A stretch of DNA of 64,000 bases from NCBI RefSeq assembly GCF_003441595.1, contig NZ_CP031848.1:1054001-1118000 (forward strand), given 5' to 3'. The translations under genes and the position numbers were made by a program. The notes under the pieces are model-generated. The model was not told the origin of the DNA, made no database searches, and saw only the letters and a program-made list of their open reading frames with translations. Source of the stretch: Marinobacter sp. Arc7-DN-1. Its GTDB lineage: Bacteria; Pseudomonadota; Gammaproteobacteria; Pseudomonadales; Oleiphilaceae. Positions 28,368-37,407 of this stretch are shown here, piece by piece; positions within the stretch are counted from its first letter, which is position 1; each line of letters opens with the position of its first letter.

Positions 28368-29705
28368 TTACCGCTCCAGAATCGCCGTTACCCCCTGCCC
28401 GCCTGCCGTGCAGATGGAGATCAGGCCGCGGCCACTGCCCTTTTCCTCCAGCAACTTGGCCAGGGTCGCAATGATGCGCCCGCCGGTGGCGGCGAACGGA
28501 TGGCCGGTGGCCAGGCTGCTGCCTTTCACATTGAGTTTGTCCCGGTCGATGCCGCCCACCGGCTTGTCCAGCCCCAGACGGTCCTTGCAGAAGGCGGGAT
28601 CCTGCCAGGCTTTCAGAGTACACAGCACCTGCGAGGCGAAGGCTTCGTGGATCTCGTAGAAATCGAAATCCTGAAGTGTCAGCCCCGCTTTTTCCAGCAT
28701 CCGGGGCACGGCGTAAGCTGGCGCCATCAGCAGCCCCTCTTTCTTGTCCACAAAATCCACCGCTGCCACCTCGGAGAACGTCAACCAGGCCTTCACCTCA
28801 TGGTTATTCTCTTTCGCCCACTCCTCACTGGCCAGCAGCACGCAGGAGGCGCCATCAGTCAGCGCCGTGCTGTTGGCCGCCGTCATGGTGCCGTTGTCCC
28901 GGTCAAACACCGGCTTGAGCGTCGCCAGCTTCTCAAGGGTCGTATCCGGCCGCAGAATATTATCCTTCTCCAGCCCCGCCAACGGCGTCAGCAAATCTGT
29001 AAAGAACCCCTCTTCATAGGCCTTGGCAAGCTTCTGATGACTCTCCCAGGCCAGCCTGTCCTGATCTTCCCGGGGAATGTCCCACTCCCTGGCCATCACC
29101 TGGGCATGCTCCCCCATGGACATGCCGGTGCGAGGCTCGCGGTTCTCCGGAACCTCGGGCTTTAGGTGCGCGGGCCGGAACCGCGCCAGAATCTTCAACC
29201 GCTCGCCGGTGGTTTTGGCCCGGTTCAGATCCAGCAGAATCTCCCGAAGCCCCTCGCTTACACCAATCGGCGCATCGGACGTGGTATCGGTACCACCGGC
29301 AATACCACATTCGATCTGCCCCAGGGCAATCCTGTTGGCCACCAGAATGGCTGCCTCCAGCCCCGTCCCGCAGGCCAGCTGAATATCATAAGCCGGTGTC
29401 TCAGGCGCCAGACCACAGCTCATCGCCGACTCCCGGGTAAGGTTAAAATCCCGGGGATGCTTGATCACCGCCCCTGCCGCCACTTCCCCCAGCCGCTTGC
29501 CCTGAAGACTGTACCGATCCACCAGCCCCCGCAGCGCGGACGTCAGCAACTCCTGGTTACTGATCTTGCTATAGGCGGTATTGGACCGGGCAAACGGAAC
29601 CCGGTTACCACCCAGCACCGCTACGCGGCGAATACCCGAAGGGGCTGTGCTGGACTTTTTTGAAGTAGCGGTTTTCTTGCGTGGAGTTTTCGATGCTTCT
29701 GCCAT
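28368..29705 (-). CDS. Acetyl-CoA C-acyltransferase (thiolase)
   Basis: 445 residues from the ATG at 29705; longer in-frame starts run through a repeat element and are not credible. The nucleophile Cys lies in QLACGTGLEAAILVANRIAL, the His in GHPFAATGGR and the second Cys in CTAGGQG, giving the full thiolase set. A Lys/Ser/Thr-rich N-terminal tail (about residues 5-22) is unusual. Length and motifs fit the FadI/FadA branch acting in beta-oxidation or in making 3-ketoacyl-CoA. It diverges from a two-domain FabG, a pairing seen with fatty acid or polyester metabolism. Exact substrate is unknown. Confidence 0.9.
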   Translation of the reverse strand: MAEASKTPRKKTATSKKSSTAPSGIRRVAVLGGNRVPFARSNTAYSKISNQELLTSALRGLVDRYSLQGKRLGEVAAGAVIKHPRDFNLTRESAMSCGLAPETPAYDIQLACGTGLEAAILVANRIALGQIECGIAGGTDTTSDAPIGVSEGLREILLDLNRAKTTGERLKILARFRPAHLKPEVPENREPRTGMSMGEHAQVMAREWDIPREDQDRLAWESHQKLAKAYEEGFFTDLLTPLAGLEKDNILRPDTTLEKLATLKPVFDRDNGTMTAANSTALTDGASCVLLASEEWAKENNHEVKAWLTFSEVAAVDFVDKKEGLLMAPAYAVPRMLEKAGLTLQDFDFYEIHEAFASQVLCTLKAWQDPAFCKDRLGLDKPVGGIDRDKLNVKGSSLATGHPFAATGGRIIATLAKLLEEKGSGRGLISICTAGGQGVTAILER

Positions 29706-29745
29706 GATCAATCCAATCCTTTTGCGGAAAATTTCATTGCCGGAT

Positions 29746-29854
29746 GGAGCATTGGGGGCTGGCCTCCCAAAACCGTGCGGAGCCATGGATGGCGGAGCCG
29801 AGCGTACAAGGACGTATTCACAGCGTGTTTTGGGAGGCCAGCCCCCAATGCTCC
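29746..29854. repeat. Two-lobed hairpin repeat, copy A
   Basis: A 28-bp perfect inverted repeat (left arm 29746-29773, right arm 29827-29854) around a 53-base head that holds GGAGCCATGGATGGCGGAGC. The head is shared with four other copies, while the outer stem is not. It lies between the divergent thiolase and FabG genes. The rest of this 310-bp spacer shows no gene. Confidence 0.9.
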
Positions 29855-30015
29855 CTGCACCCAGGCTGGCAACAAGTGTAGCGACAACGCACAATGCCTC
29901 ATTGGCACCCCTGACAACACCTTACAGGCATTGAGTCAATCCAAAAACTGTCCGATTCTTTACCCTGTAGACGATCCGCATCCAGAGAACCGATTGCAAC
30001 CACAAGGAAGCCCCC

Positions 30016-31422
30016 ATGTCCGACCTCTATCTTAGACTAGTAAACACCCCCGTCGGTAAAACCGCCGCACAATCCCTTGGTCTCCCCGCGCCCGCGCCAC
30101 TGAAGCGCCTGAAGCGCACCGACCAGCCGTTTATCGAAGGCGAGGTGCTCATCGGCGCCGCCAACGGCGGAAAAGCCATTGCCACTTTAGGCAGTATTCT
30201 CGGCGCCAGCGCGGCCACCCTTCATCACGCCAGCGAAAGCAATCGCCTGGCGGACTCATCGAAAGCCGGCAACAAAGCCCGGCCGCTGGACCTGGGCTCC
30301 GACATCAACCAGCGGTTTTCGGCCCTGGTGTTTGACGCCACCGGCCTGAAAGGTCCGGCCGACCTACGGGCCCTGTACGACTTCTTCCACCCCACCATCA
30401 AAAAACTGGGCAGCAACGCCCGCGTTCTGGTAATCGGCCAGAATCCCGCCAATTGCCGCAAGGCGCCGCAGGCCGCCGCGCAACGGGCACTCGAAGGTTT
30501 TGTCCGCAGTGTCGGCAAGGAAATCGGAAACAAAGGCTCCACCGCCAACCTGCTATGGATAGCCCCGGGGGCCGAAAAGCAGCTGGATTCCAGTGTGCGC
30601 TTCTTCCTGTCTCCCCGCTCGGCTTACGTATCCGGACAGATCGTAAAAATCGGCAAGAGCGATGCCGCACCGGCAACCAACCCCGTTGCACCGCTGACCG
30701 GCAAAGTTGCGCTGGTCACCGGCGCATCCCGGGGTATTGGCGCCGCCATCGCCGAAACCCTGGCCCGGGACGGCGCCACCGTGATCGGGCTGGATATCCC
30801 TCCGGCCAGGGAGGAGCTGGAGACAGTTACCGGCGCCATCAACGGCAGGGCCCTGGCCTGTGACATTACCGACGGCAAAGCCCCGAAGCTGATCGCTGAT
30901 TTTCTTGAAGAACATTTCGGGCGCATTGATCTGGTCATCCACAATGCAGGCATCACCCGCGACAAAACCCTCGGCAATATGCCCGAACATTTCTGGGACA
31001 TGACCATCGCAGTGAACCTGACTGCGGAAGAGCTGATTGACGAGGAATTGATGCACCGGGAGCTACTGAAGGAGAACGGGCGCATTGTCTGCATCTCCTC
31101 CATCAGCGGCATTGCCGGTAATTTCGGGCAGACCAACTACGCCACCGCCAAGTGCGGGGTCATCGGTTACGTGGAAGCCATGGCCCGGCAGGTGAAAAAT
31201 GGCATCACCATCAACGCCGTCGCCCCCGGGTTTATCGAAACCCGGATGACCGCCGCCATGCCCATCACCATCCGCGAGGCCGGGCGCCGCATGAACAGCC
31301 TGTCTCAGGGTGGTCAACCGGTCGATGTTGCCGAAACCATCGCCTGGTACTGCAGCCCTGCGTCGAACGGCGTGAATGGCAATGTGGTGCGGGTTTGCGG
31401 GCAGTCGCTGATCGGCAAGTGA
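30016..31422 (+). CDS. High-molecular-weight FabG, two-domain 3-oxoacyl reductase
   Basis: 468 residues. Residues 1-225 form a degenerate flavodoxin-like domain. Residues 226-468 form a full short-chain reductase with the cofactor loop TGASRGIGAA, the NAG motif HNAGITRD, and catalytic Ser (SSISG) and Tyr-x-x-x-Lys (YATAK). This matches FabG4-type enzymes that reduce 3-ketoacyl-CoA or 3-ketoacyl-ACP with NADH. It is divergent from the thiolase, and the two may act in one pathway (ketoacyl-CoA formation, then reduction). It is followed by a GGGGTCAGATGAAA palindrome and tRNA genes on the opposite strand. Confidence 0.9.
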   Translation: MSDLYLRLVNTPVGKTAAQSLGLPAPAPLKRLKRTDQPFIEGEVLIGAANGGKAIATLGSILGASAATLHHASESNRLADSSKAGNKARPLDLGSDINQRFSALVFDATGLKGPADLRALYDFFHPTIKKLGSNARVLVIGQNPANCRKAPQAAAQRALEGFVRSVGKEIGNKGSTANLLWIAPGAEKQLDSSVRFFLSPRSAYVSGQIVKIGKSDAAPATNPVAPLTGKVALVTGASRGIGAAIAETLARDGATVIGLDIPPAREELETVTGAINGRALACDITDGKAPKLIADFLEEHFGRIDLVIHNAGITRDKTLGNMPEHFWDMTIAVNLTAEELIDEELMHRELLKENGRIVCISSISGIAGNFGQTNYATAKCGVIGYVEAMARQVKNGITINAVAPGFIETRMTAAMPITIREAGRRMNSLSQGGQPVDVAETIAWYCSPASNGVNGNVVRVCGQSLIGK

Positions 31423-31468
31423 ACCTGGGTTCATGAACCGGGAGTCATGAACCTGGGGTCATTAACCT

Positions 31469-31498
31469 GGGGTCAGATGAAAGCTTTCATCTGACCCC
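31469..31498. repeat. GGGGTCAGATGAAA palindrome, copy 1
   Basis: A perfect 30-bp palindrome: GGGGTCAGATGAAAG followed by its complement. Degenerate fragments flank it (CCTGGGGTCATTAA before, CATCTGACCCCGG at 31513-31527). It lies between the convergent FabG and tRNA transcripts. Family of seven copies in this window. Confidence 0.88.
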
Positions 31499-31537
31499 GA
31501 TTTCACCGATTCCACATCTGACCCCGGTTTCAGCACG

Positions 31538-31571
31538 AAAAAAGGGCCGGTCCTTGCGGACCGGCCCTTTT
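31538..31571 (-). terminator. Terminator of the tRNA-Val/Asp/Val operon
   Basis: AAGGGCCGGTCC pairs with GGACCGGCCCTT around a four-base loop. On the minus strand a run of six T follows. It lies nine bp after the last tRNA. Confidence 0.9.
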
Positions 31572-31579
31572 CGGAATTC

Positions 31580-31655
31580 TGGTGGGTGGTACTGGGATCG
31601 AACCAGTGACCCTCGCCTTGTAAGGGCGATGCTCTCCCAGCTGAGCTAACCACCC
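31580..31655 (-). tRNA. tRNA-Val (TAC), second copy in the operon
   Basis: 76 bases with encoded CCA, anticodon loop CTTACAA. It is identical to the copy at 31807-31882. It is the last of three tRNA genes read leftward, ahead of a strong terminator. Confidence 0.96.
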
Positions 31656-31662
31656 GGGAAAA

Positions 31663-31739
31663 TGGCGGAGCGGACGGGACTCGAACCCGCGACCCCCGGC
31701 GTGACAGGCCGGTATTCTAACCAACTGAACTACCGCTCC
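31663..31739 (-). tRNA. tRNA-Asp (GTC)
   Basis: 77 bases with encoded CCA. The anticodon loop is CTGTCAC and the acceptor stem GGAGCGG pairs with CCGCTCC. It lies between the two tRNA-Val genes with spacers of 67 and 7 bases. Confidence 0.96.
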
Positions 31740-31806
31740 GCATCAGTCCCGGCCCGTGGGCCTGAACCTGAAACCGGATGGGGGGATCCGGTGATGCATT
31801 TGAAAG

Positions 31807-31882
31807 TGGTGGGTGGTACTGGGATCGAACCAGTGACCCTCGCCTTGTAAGGGCGATGCTCTCCCAGCTGAGCTAACCACCC
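31807..31882 (-). tRNA. tRNA-Val (TAC), first copy in the operon
   Basis: 76 bases with encoded CCA, anticodon TAC. First gene of the tRNA transcript on the minus strand. Its sequence equals the copy at 31580-31655, so the pair could recombine and delete tRNA-Asp. Confidence 0.96.
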
Positions 31883-31900
31883 ACTTTCAAGCCTTTCTCT

Positions 31901-31942
31901 CAAACCTGACAAAGGCGTACAAACAAACCTGACAAAGGCGTA
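31901..31942. repeat. Short direct repeat before the tRNA operon
   Basis: CAAACCTGACAAAGGCGTA occurs at 31901-31919 and again at 31924-31942; a shorter piece (CAAAGGCG) follows. On the minus strand each copy contains TTGTCA, so the tRNA promoter could lie here, but no clear -10 element is seen. The remainder up to 32097 shows no gene. Confidence 0.6.
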
Positions 31943-32097
31943 AAACCTTCCAAAGGCGCTCACTTGCTGGCCAGCGACGCTGTCTCAATCAAGTGAGAGG
32001 CGCATTTTAAGCATTTGGCTGGCGGTGTCAAATATTTTCCGGAAATTTTCCGGGAAAACCTGCAAGCCTCTAAAAAAAGGACAGTTTTTGAGCAATC

Positions 32098-32355
32098 CTA
32101 CTTTTTGCCGGAGGCCCTGCCGGCGGTCCGGACCAACCTCATTTCCGGACGATTCTGGCCCGCCTGCTTGGCCTTTTCCTGCAGAGACAACTCACTCACA
32201 CGGCTGCGCCTGTCTTCCGGAACCGCGCGATTCGCCAGGGAGCAATTCAGATCGTCCAGACGTTTCCGCAGATCACCCCAAGTTTCCAGCAGTTGCGGAA
32301 CAACATCATCCGTCAGTTTTTCCAAACGATGGCGTAGAGAATCCTTGAGCGACAT
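32098..32355 (-). CDS. Small charged helical protein, hypothetical
   Basis: 85 residues, almost entirely helical and highly charged (LRHRLEKLTDDVVPQLLETW, ending in a basic tail GRASGKK). No membrane segment or known motif. The ATG at 32355 is preferred over a GTG at 32364 because GGGAAG lies at a proper distance only from the former. It is alone between the tRNA operon and a lipoprotein gene. Function unknown. Confidence 0.65.
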   Translation of the reverse strand: MSLKDSLRHRLEKLTDDVVPQLLETWGDLRKRLDDLNCSLANRAVPEDRRSRVSELSLQEKAKQAGQNRPEMRLVRTAGRASGKK

Positions 32356-32402
32356 TGTTTTCACTTCCCGAGCGTTTCAACTGCAGACAGTGTAGTCAGC
32401 CC

Positions 32403-33275
32403 TCAGAAAATCCACCAGCGACCACCGGATTCCGCTTCCTCACGGCGCTCGCGCTCCAGTTCCAGCTCCGCGTATTCGGCTTCCAGCTTCTCGATCTTGC
32501 GATCCGCTTCCAAAGGAACCGTGGGACCACCGCCAAAGGGCCAGAACCATGAGGCAGATTCGTACTTGCCCTCCTGCTTCAGACGCTCGGTTTCAAGCTC
32601 ACGCTCTTCCTCGAGCAGCACCAGCCGACGCTCATAATCCATATCCTCATTAACTTCGACAATAGACGTAGCTGCGTGATTTGGCGCCAGCAGATCGCTG
32701 TTCAGAAAACGGGTTGAGACAATCTCCTCCGCCTGCATTGCATAATCCCGGGTCACCAGCTGCAGGTCGCCCCGAGCCAGCGGATGATCCGGATCCAGAT
32801 CCGGATGCCGCTGACCTGGCTCCGTGAGCTCGTTGTACCGCAGGTAATAGATCTGGCCCGGCTCAACCTCCAGCGTGGCGTCCGCAATCAGGCTCAGACT
32901 GAAGGAGTTCATCCCCTCCAGCCCTAGCAACGGCCGGCGCATGGCAATGTGACGTTCCCCCGGGCTGACCTCCAGCCAGGTATAACTGTCGTTGCGGATA
33001 TTGAAGTAGTGCGTGTCGTCGATGTAGACACTGGGGGCCTCAATCTCGTCCGCCGCCCACTGGGAATGGGTCCGGTAGAAGTACAGCACCGCATTCCGGC
33101 GGTCCCAGCGGTCGTTATCAATATGCACGAAGTCATGGCCGGAGACCGGATGCAGGAACGAGCCCACGCTCTTGCCGATGGACTGGTAAACCGTACAACC
33201 CGACATCACCAGCAACAGAGACAACACAGCCAGCGGCCGGAGAACAGACAAAGCAGAGGGCACCCGGGTTTTCAT
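32403..33275 (-). CDS. Predicted lipoprotein with DUF2846-like domain
   Basis: 290 residues. The signal peptide ends in a lipobox (LLVMSGC), predicting lipid attachment at Cys27. A beta-rich domain (ADEIEAPSVYIDD ... YFNIRNDSYTWLEVSPGERH) resembles DUF2846 proteins. The last 90 residues are a charged coiled-coil-like helix (RRLVLLEEERELETERLKQE) ending in aromatic residues. Probably periplasmic and membrane-tethered. Function unknown. No operon partner is evident, since flanking genes on the same strand are about 40 and 140 bp away. Confidence 0.75.
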   Translation of the reverse strand: MKTRVPSALSVLRPLAVLSLLLVMSGCTVYQSIGKSVGSFLHPVSGHDFVHIDNDRWDRRNAVLYFYRTHSQWAADEIEAPSVYIDDTHYFNIRNDSYTWLEVSPGERHIAMRRPLLGLEGMNSFSLSLIADATLEVEPGQIYYLRYNELTEPGQRHPDLDPDHPLARGDLQLVTRDYAMQAEEIVSTRFLNSDLLAPNHAATSIVEVNEDMDYERRLVLLEEERELETERLKQEGKYESASWFWPFGGGPTVPLEADRKIEKLEAEYAELELERERREEAESGGRWWIF

Positions 33276-33416
33276 TGTTGTTAACTCTTCATCCTGATTG
33301 CGAGTTGCCTGATCATAACAACTGCAAAACAGCAGAAATGAGAGCTACCGCAAGGGATGACTACAAACCGTTACAAAACCCGAAATACCACCGTTTAATG
33401 AACCGAAAACCTCAGA

Positions 33417-34397
33417 CTACTGCCGGCTCACCTGAGTCCGAAGCTGGTTCAACTCCTCGGAAAGCCTTACCAGACGGGAAGTCAGCTGCGAGCGGGAGGC
33501 ATCAATGGACTCCACCGTCCTTTTCAGGCTTGCGAGCTCATTCCGAAGCGCCTGAACCCGGCCGCCATCGGAAAGCGCCTCGGTCTTCCGCTCGAGGGCC
33601 GCAACCCGCCCTTCCATACCGCTGATCCCCAGTTTCTGCTCCTGCTCAAACCGCCGGATACGGCTCTCAATCACCTGATCCACATCCGCCAGTTGCTGGC
33701 TGAGTTTGGTAAGCTGATTCGTCGCCTGCCGGTTTGCGTCCTGCAGGGCCGTTATCGACGTCTCCGTCTGTTGCTTCACGGCCGCAATATCTGCCGAAAG
33801 CGACGTCCGGACCTTCTCGGCTGAAGCCTCCAGCGCACCAACGGCCTTCTTGCTTTCAGCAAGGCCGGACTCAACTGCGGCAATCCGCTCCTGATGCTCG
33901 TCCAGGCGCTTCTTGTTGCGCTCATTGGCAATGGCCCAAAGTTTCCTGATCTCACTGTCCGCCGTATCCAGCCGCTTCTTCTGCGCAGCAATCTGATCCG
34001 CCAGCGACGCACCACGCTCCTGAAGAGTCTCCCCGGTCTCGGAAAGATCCCCCTCAAACCGCGCCAACGCCAGCTTGCTCTGCCGCGCCCAGTAGTCCGC
34101 CTCCTCCAACTGGCTCTCCAAAGCCTGAACCCTCTGGTTCTGCGAATACCAGCCAGCACCCGCTGCCACGGCCACCGCAATCACCAGCAACCAGAGCATC
34201 GCCACACTCCCACGGCCATTGCCGCCGCTACCGCCCTTGCCGCTTTTACCCCCGACAGCCGGCCTCTCACGCCGCGGCGGCTCCCCCTTTCCGGCGGAAA
34301 ATGGCTTGGGCTTTTTCTCAGCCGCTGCCCTGGGCCCGGCACTACCAATCGGTCGTTCGGCTCTCAGCTCATCATCACCTGGACGGATGGGTTCCAT
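33417..34397 (-). CDS. Membrane-anchored periplasmic coiled-coil protein, hypothetical
   Basis: 326 residues. The N-terminal 65 residues are polar, basic and Gly-rich (KSGKGGSGGNGRG), followed by one membrane helix (MLWLLVIAVAVAAGAGWY, residues 67-84). Residues 85-326 are a nearly continuous coiled coil with repeated Leu, Ala and Glu spacing. The topology suggests a cytoplasmic tail and a long periplasmic rod. No enzyme motif. It is divergent from purE across a hairpin repeat. Function unknown; a structural or envelope-tether role would fit. Confidence 0.75.
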   Translation of the reverse strand: MEPIRPGDDELRAERPIGSAGPRAAAEKKPKPFSAGKGEPPRRERPAVGGKSGKGGSGGNGRGSVAMLWLLVIAVAVAAGAGWYSQNQRVQALESQLEEADYWARQSKLALARFEGDLSETGETLQERGASLADQIAAQKKRLDTADSEIRKLWAIANERNKKRLDEHQERIAAVESGLAESKKAVGALEASAEKVRTSLSADIAAVKQQTETSITALQDANRQATNQLTKLSQQLADVDQVIESRIRRFEQEQKLGISGMEGRVAALERKTEALSDGGRVQALRNELASLKRTVESIDASRSQLTSRLVRLSEELNQLRTQVSRQ

Positions 34398-34521
34398 TAC
34401 AGCTCCTGACTATAGGCGGTTTAAACAAATGGACGGTTTAAACAATAAGGACCGATAATACCTGTACTTATAAGCAGGGTGAAATGAAGGCTTGTTACAG
34501 GAACACCGCACAGAGCCCTGG

Positions 34522-34631
34522 GGCGGGGTTGGGGTTCCTTTTCCAGAAATGTCGGAGGCCAAGGATGGCCGGAGTCAAGCGCACAGGGATGTGCTCGTAG
34601 CGGTTTCTGGAAAAGGAACCCCAACCCCGCC
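34522..34631. repeat. Two-lobed hairpin repeat, copy B
   Basis: 28-bp perfect arms (34522-34549 and 34604-34631) around a 54-base head with GGCCAAGGATGGCC. The head deviates most from the family (AAGGATGG for ATGGATGG), with changes that keep its small hairpins largely paired. It lies between the divergent coiled-coil gene and purE. The rest of the 311-bp spacer holds no gene. Confidence 0.88.
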
Positions 34632-34709
34632 ATGCTCCGGGCTTTGTTGCATGGCAGGTAGGCAAAACATACAATGGCCGGCTTTCCAATTATCACAGGA
34701 CTGTTGCAT

Positions 34710-35201
34710 ATGCAGCCGCTTGTAGGACTCATCATGGGCTCCAAATCCGACTGGCCCACCATGGAACACGCCGCCAACATGCTCGAAAAACTTGGCGTAC
34801 CCTATGAAACCAAAGTCGTCTCGGCCCACCGCACCCCGGATCTGCTGTTTGACTACGCCAAAACCGCCGCGGACCGCGGCCTGAAAGTCATCATTGCCGG
34901 TGCCGGCGGCGCAGCGCACCTGCCGGGCATGATTGCCTCGCAAACCGCCCTGCCGGTCCTGGGCGTGCCTGTTCAGTCCAAAACCCTGAATGGCCTCGAT
35001 TCCCTGCTGTCCATCGTCCAGATGCCCGGCGGCATCGCCGTTGGCACACTGGCCATCGGCAAAGCCGGGGCCACCAACGCTGGCCTGCTGGCAGCACAGA
35101 TTATCGGCACGTCCGACGACAATGTCCGCAAAGCCGTAGAAGAATTTCGCTCTACTCAAACACAGACGATACTGGACAATCCTGACCCTCAGGATCAGTA
35201 A
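34710..35201 (+). CDS. purE: N5-carboxyaminoimidazole ribonucleotide mutase PurE
   Basis: 163 residues from the ATG at 34710, the usual class I length; an ATG at 34674 would add 12 residues. Signatures are [11 protein letters not shown] at the N-terminus, SAHRTPD with the catalytic His, and [11 protein letters not shown]. The enzyme converts N5-CAIR, the product of PurK, to CAIR in purine synthesis. The partner purK follows on the same strand, but two hairpin repeats fill the 395 bp between them, so the operon is stretched and read-through may be altered. Confidence 0.94.
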   Translation: MQPLVGLIMGSKSDWPTMEHAANMLEKLGVPYETKVVSAHRTPDLLFDYAKTAADRGLKVIIAGAGGAAHLPGMIASQTALPVLGVPVQSKTLNGLDSLLSIVQMPGGIAVGTLAIGKAGATNAGLLAAQIIGTSDDNVRKAVEEFRSTQTQTILDNPDPQDQ

Positions 35202-35243
35202 TCAGAACTGGGTGCCAGGCCCCGGAGCCAAACTCCGGAGAAA

Positions 35244-35355
35244 GGAGCCTTCGGGAGATGCCCTTCCAAAACACGCTACAAGCACGTCCATGTGCGCTTG
35301 TTTCGGGCCATCCATGGCCCTCTACAGTTTTGGAAGGGCATCTCCCGAAGGCTCC
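35244..35355. repeat. Two-lobed hairpin repeat, copy C
   Basis: 29-bp perfect arms (35244-35272 and 35327-35355) around a 54-base head with AGCACGTCCATGTGCGCTTG and GGGCCATCCATGGCCC. It is in the reverse orientation relative to copies A and D. It lies between purE and purK. Confidence 0.9.
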
Positions 35356-35430
35356 CCCAGCTTTGGGTGGTTCATCATAAATGGCACCATGGTCAAACAA
35401 ACTAAGCCACGCGTTGACTCCCAAGCCTGC

Positions 35431-35546
35431 TGAGCGGGGTGGAAACCCTTTTCCAAAACTGTGCGGAGCCATGGATGGCGGAGCCCAAGCGTCACATGGA
35501 CGTGCCGCAAGGAGCGTGTTTTGGAAAAGGGTTTCCACCCCGCTCA
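35431..35546. repeat. Two-lobed hairpin repeat, copy D
   Basis: 29-bp perfect arms (35431-35459 and 35518-35546) around a 58-base head with GAGCCATGGATGGCGGAGCC. It is only 75 bp from copy C and in the opposite orientation. Inner arm ends (CCAAAAC) match copies A and C, while the outer arm is unique. Confidence 0.9.
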
Positions 35547-35596
35547 CACTCCAAAAGTCAGACGCTAAACGCCGAACACAAGGCAGGAGAACACAA

Positions 35597-36715
35597 ATGA
35601 GAATTGGTGTACTGGGCGCCGGCCAACTGGGAAGAATGCTGGCACTGGCCGGATACCCACTGGCCAAGACCTTTGTTTTCTATGACATGTCCGGCAGCCC
35701 CAGTGCCGGGCTCGGTGAAGTCATTATCGACCGCGACGGCGAATACCTGGATGACTTCCTCTCCCGGGTTGACCGGGTTACCTACGAATTTGAACACCTG
35801 CCGGTAGACGTGGCCGAGAAAATTGCCGCCCACAAACCCGTGCACCCCTGCCCCAGGGCCCTCCGGGTTTGCCAGAACCGCGAAGCGGAGAAAACCCTGT
35901 TTGGCCAGCTGGGCATTCCGACGCCGGAGTGGAAAATTGCCGACAGCGCCACCTCCCTGAAAGCCGCCGCGGAAGAACTTGGTTGCCCGGTAGTGGCAAA
36001 GTCCAATACCGAAGGCTATGACGGCAAGGGCCAGGCAGTCCTGAAAAGTCCGGAGGATGCCGATGCGGCCTGGGATTCCATCGGCCATCCGCGCCTGATC
36101 GTGGAAAAGTTTGTCGACTTCCACCGGGAAGTATCGATGATCGCGGTAAGAGCCGAAGACGGTGAACTGGCCTTCTACCCGATCACCGAGAATACCCACC
36201 ACGAGGGCATCCTGCGCTACTCGATTGCGCCAGCCCCGAGGCTTGAGAAGCATATCCAGGAAGATGCCGAGCGTTACATCAGGGCGCTACTGAACGAATT
36301 GGATTATGTTGGCGTACTCACCCTTGAGCTGTTCGAGACTGCCAATGGCCTGGTAGCCAACGAGATGGCCCCGAGGGTCCACAACTCCGGGCACTGGACC
36401 ATCGAAGGCGCAATGACCAGCCAGTTCGAGAACCACATCCGCGCGATAAGCGGCCACCCCCTTGGGAATGTCGCGCCCCGTGGCGTAAGCTGCATGATCA
36501 ACATCATCGGCGAGCATGGCGACATTGAGCGCATCCTCGAACTGCCCTATGCCCACGTTCACCTCTATAATAAAGGCGAACGGCCGGGCCGGAAGCTGGG
36601 CCACGTGAACATTCTTGCAGACAGCTACGAAGAGCTGGTGTGGCGGGTAAAGAACTGCGCGCAGTTCCTGCCCGGCAGCCCGGAGTTTAAAAGTTCTTTA
36701 ACGACAAAGGGTTGA
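35597..36715 (+). CDS. purK: N5-carboxyaminoimidazole ribonucleotide synthase PurK
   Basis: 372 residues from the ATG at 35597 (AGGAGA upstream); a longer open frame back to 35381 runs through a hairpin repeat and is rejected. The N-terminal nucleotide loop IGVLGAGQLGRMLALAGYP and the ATP-grasp domain (VVAKSNTEGYDGKGQAV, VEKFVDFHREVS, NEMAPRVHNSGHWT) are complete. It makes N5-CAIR from AIR, ATP and bicarbonate. It works directly before PurE. Confidence 0.95.
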   Translation: MRIGVLGAGQLGRMLALAGYPLAKTFVFYDMSGSPSAGLGEVIIDRDGEYLDDFLSRVDRVTYEFEHLPVDVAEKIAAHKPVHPCPRALRVCQNREAEKTLFGQLGIPTPEWKIADSATSLKAAAEELGCPVVAKSNTEGYDGKGQAVLKSPEDADAAWDSIGHPRLIVEKFVDFHREVSMIAVRAEDGELAFYPITENTHHEGILRYSIAPAPRLEKHIQEDAERYIRALLNELDYVGVLTLELFETANGLVANEMAPRVHNSGHWTIEGAMTSQFENHIRAISGHPLGNVAPRGVSCMINIIGEHGDIERILELPYAHVHLYNKGERPGRKLGHVNILADSYEELVWRVKNCAQFLPGSPEFKSSLTTKG

Positions 36716-36786
36716 TCTGACTCAAATCGACCTTATATTTAATTTACGTACATCCACATAAACAGAGAGACAGGGAGAACGACCTC

Positions 36787-37365
36787 ATGGCATTTGAACT
36801 TCCCGCACTGCCTTATGAAAAAAACGCACTGGAACCGCACATCTCTGAGGAAACCCTTGAGTACCATTACGGCAAGCACCACAACACTTACGTCACCAAG
36901 CTGAATGGCCTGGTAGAAGGTACCGACAACGCCAACAAGTCTCTTGAAGACATCATCAAGAGCGCCAGCGGCCCGCTGTTCAACAACGCGGCGCAGGTTT
37001 GGAACCACACTTTCTACTGGCACTGCCTGAGCCCGAACGGTGGCGGTGAGCCGACCGGCGCTGCCAGGGAAGCCATCGAAAAAGCCTTTGGTTCTTTCGA
37101 AGACTTCAAGAAAGAGTTCAACGACAAGGCCGCCAACAACTTCGGCTCCGGCTGGACCTGGCTGGTGAAGAAAGCTGACGGCAGCGTTGCGATTGCCAAC
37201 ACCAGCAACGCGGAAACCCCGCTGACCGGTGCCGACAAGCCGGTGCTGACTGTCGACGTGTGGGAGCATGCGTACTACATCGACTATCGCAACTCCCGCC
37301 CGAATTACCTGGAAGCTTTCTGGAACCTGGTCAACTGGGATTTCGTGAACGAAAACCTGGCCTGA
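36787..37365 (+). CDS. sodB: Superoxide dismutase, Fe type
   Basis: 192 residues, cytoplasmic. The metal ligands are in place: His27 (LEYHYGKHH), a second His in QVWNHTFYW, and the Asp and third His in DVWEHAYYIDYRN. The Phe/Tyr pattern favours Fe over Mn. It converts superoxide to peroxide and oxygen. GGGAG precedes the ATG. A Fur-type site was not evident. A strong terminator follows the gene. It is probably monocistronic, 71 bp after purK. Confidence 0.95.
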   Translation: MAFELPALPYEKNALEPHISEETLEYHYGKHHNTYVTKLNGLVEGTDNANKSLEDIIKSASGPLFNNAAQVWNHTFYWHCLSPNGGGEPTGAAREAIEKAFGSFEDFKKEFNDKAANNFGSGWTWLVKKADGSVAIANTSNAETPLTGADKPVLTVDVWEHAYYIDYRNSRPNYLEAFWNLVNWDFVNENLA

Positions 37366-37407
37366 TCGAAGCCAGACTTCCAAGTGTAGCCGTAAAAAGC
37401 GGCAGCA

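Noticed and set aside
29746..29854. Two-lobed hairpins as plain rho-independent terminators
   Set aside because: No T run follows on either strand, and three of five copies lie between divergent gene starts, where terminators are not expected.
31455..31890. Short open frames across the tRNA-Val/Asp/Val genes (with MVSSAGRASPLQGEGH-like peptides)
   Set aside because: These are the usual spurious translations of tRNA genes.
35381..35596. A 72-codon N-terminal extension of PurK
   Set aside because: It runs through hairpin repeat D; the ATG at 35597 has a good ribosome site and gives the family N-terminus.
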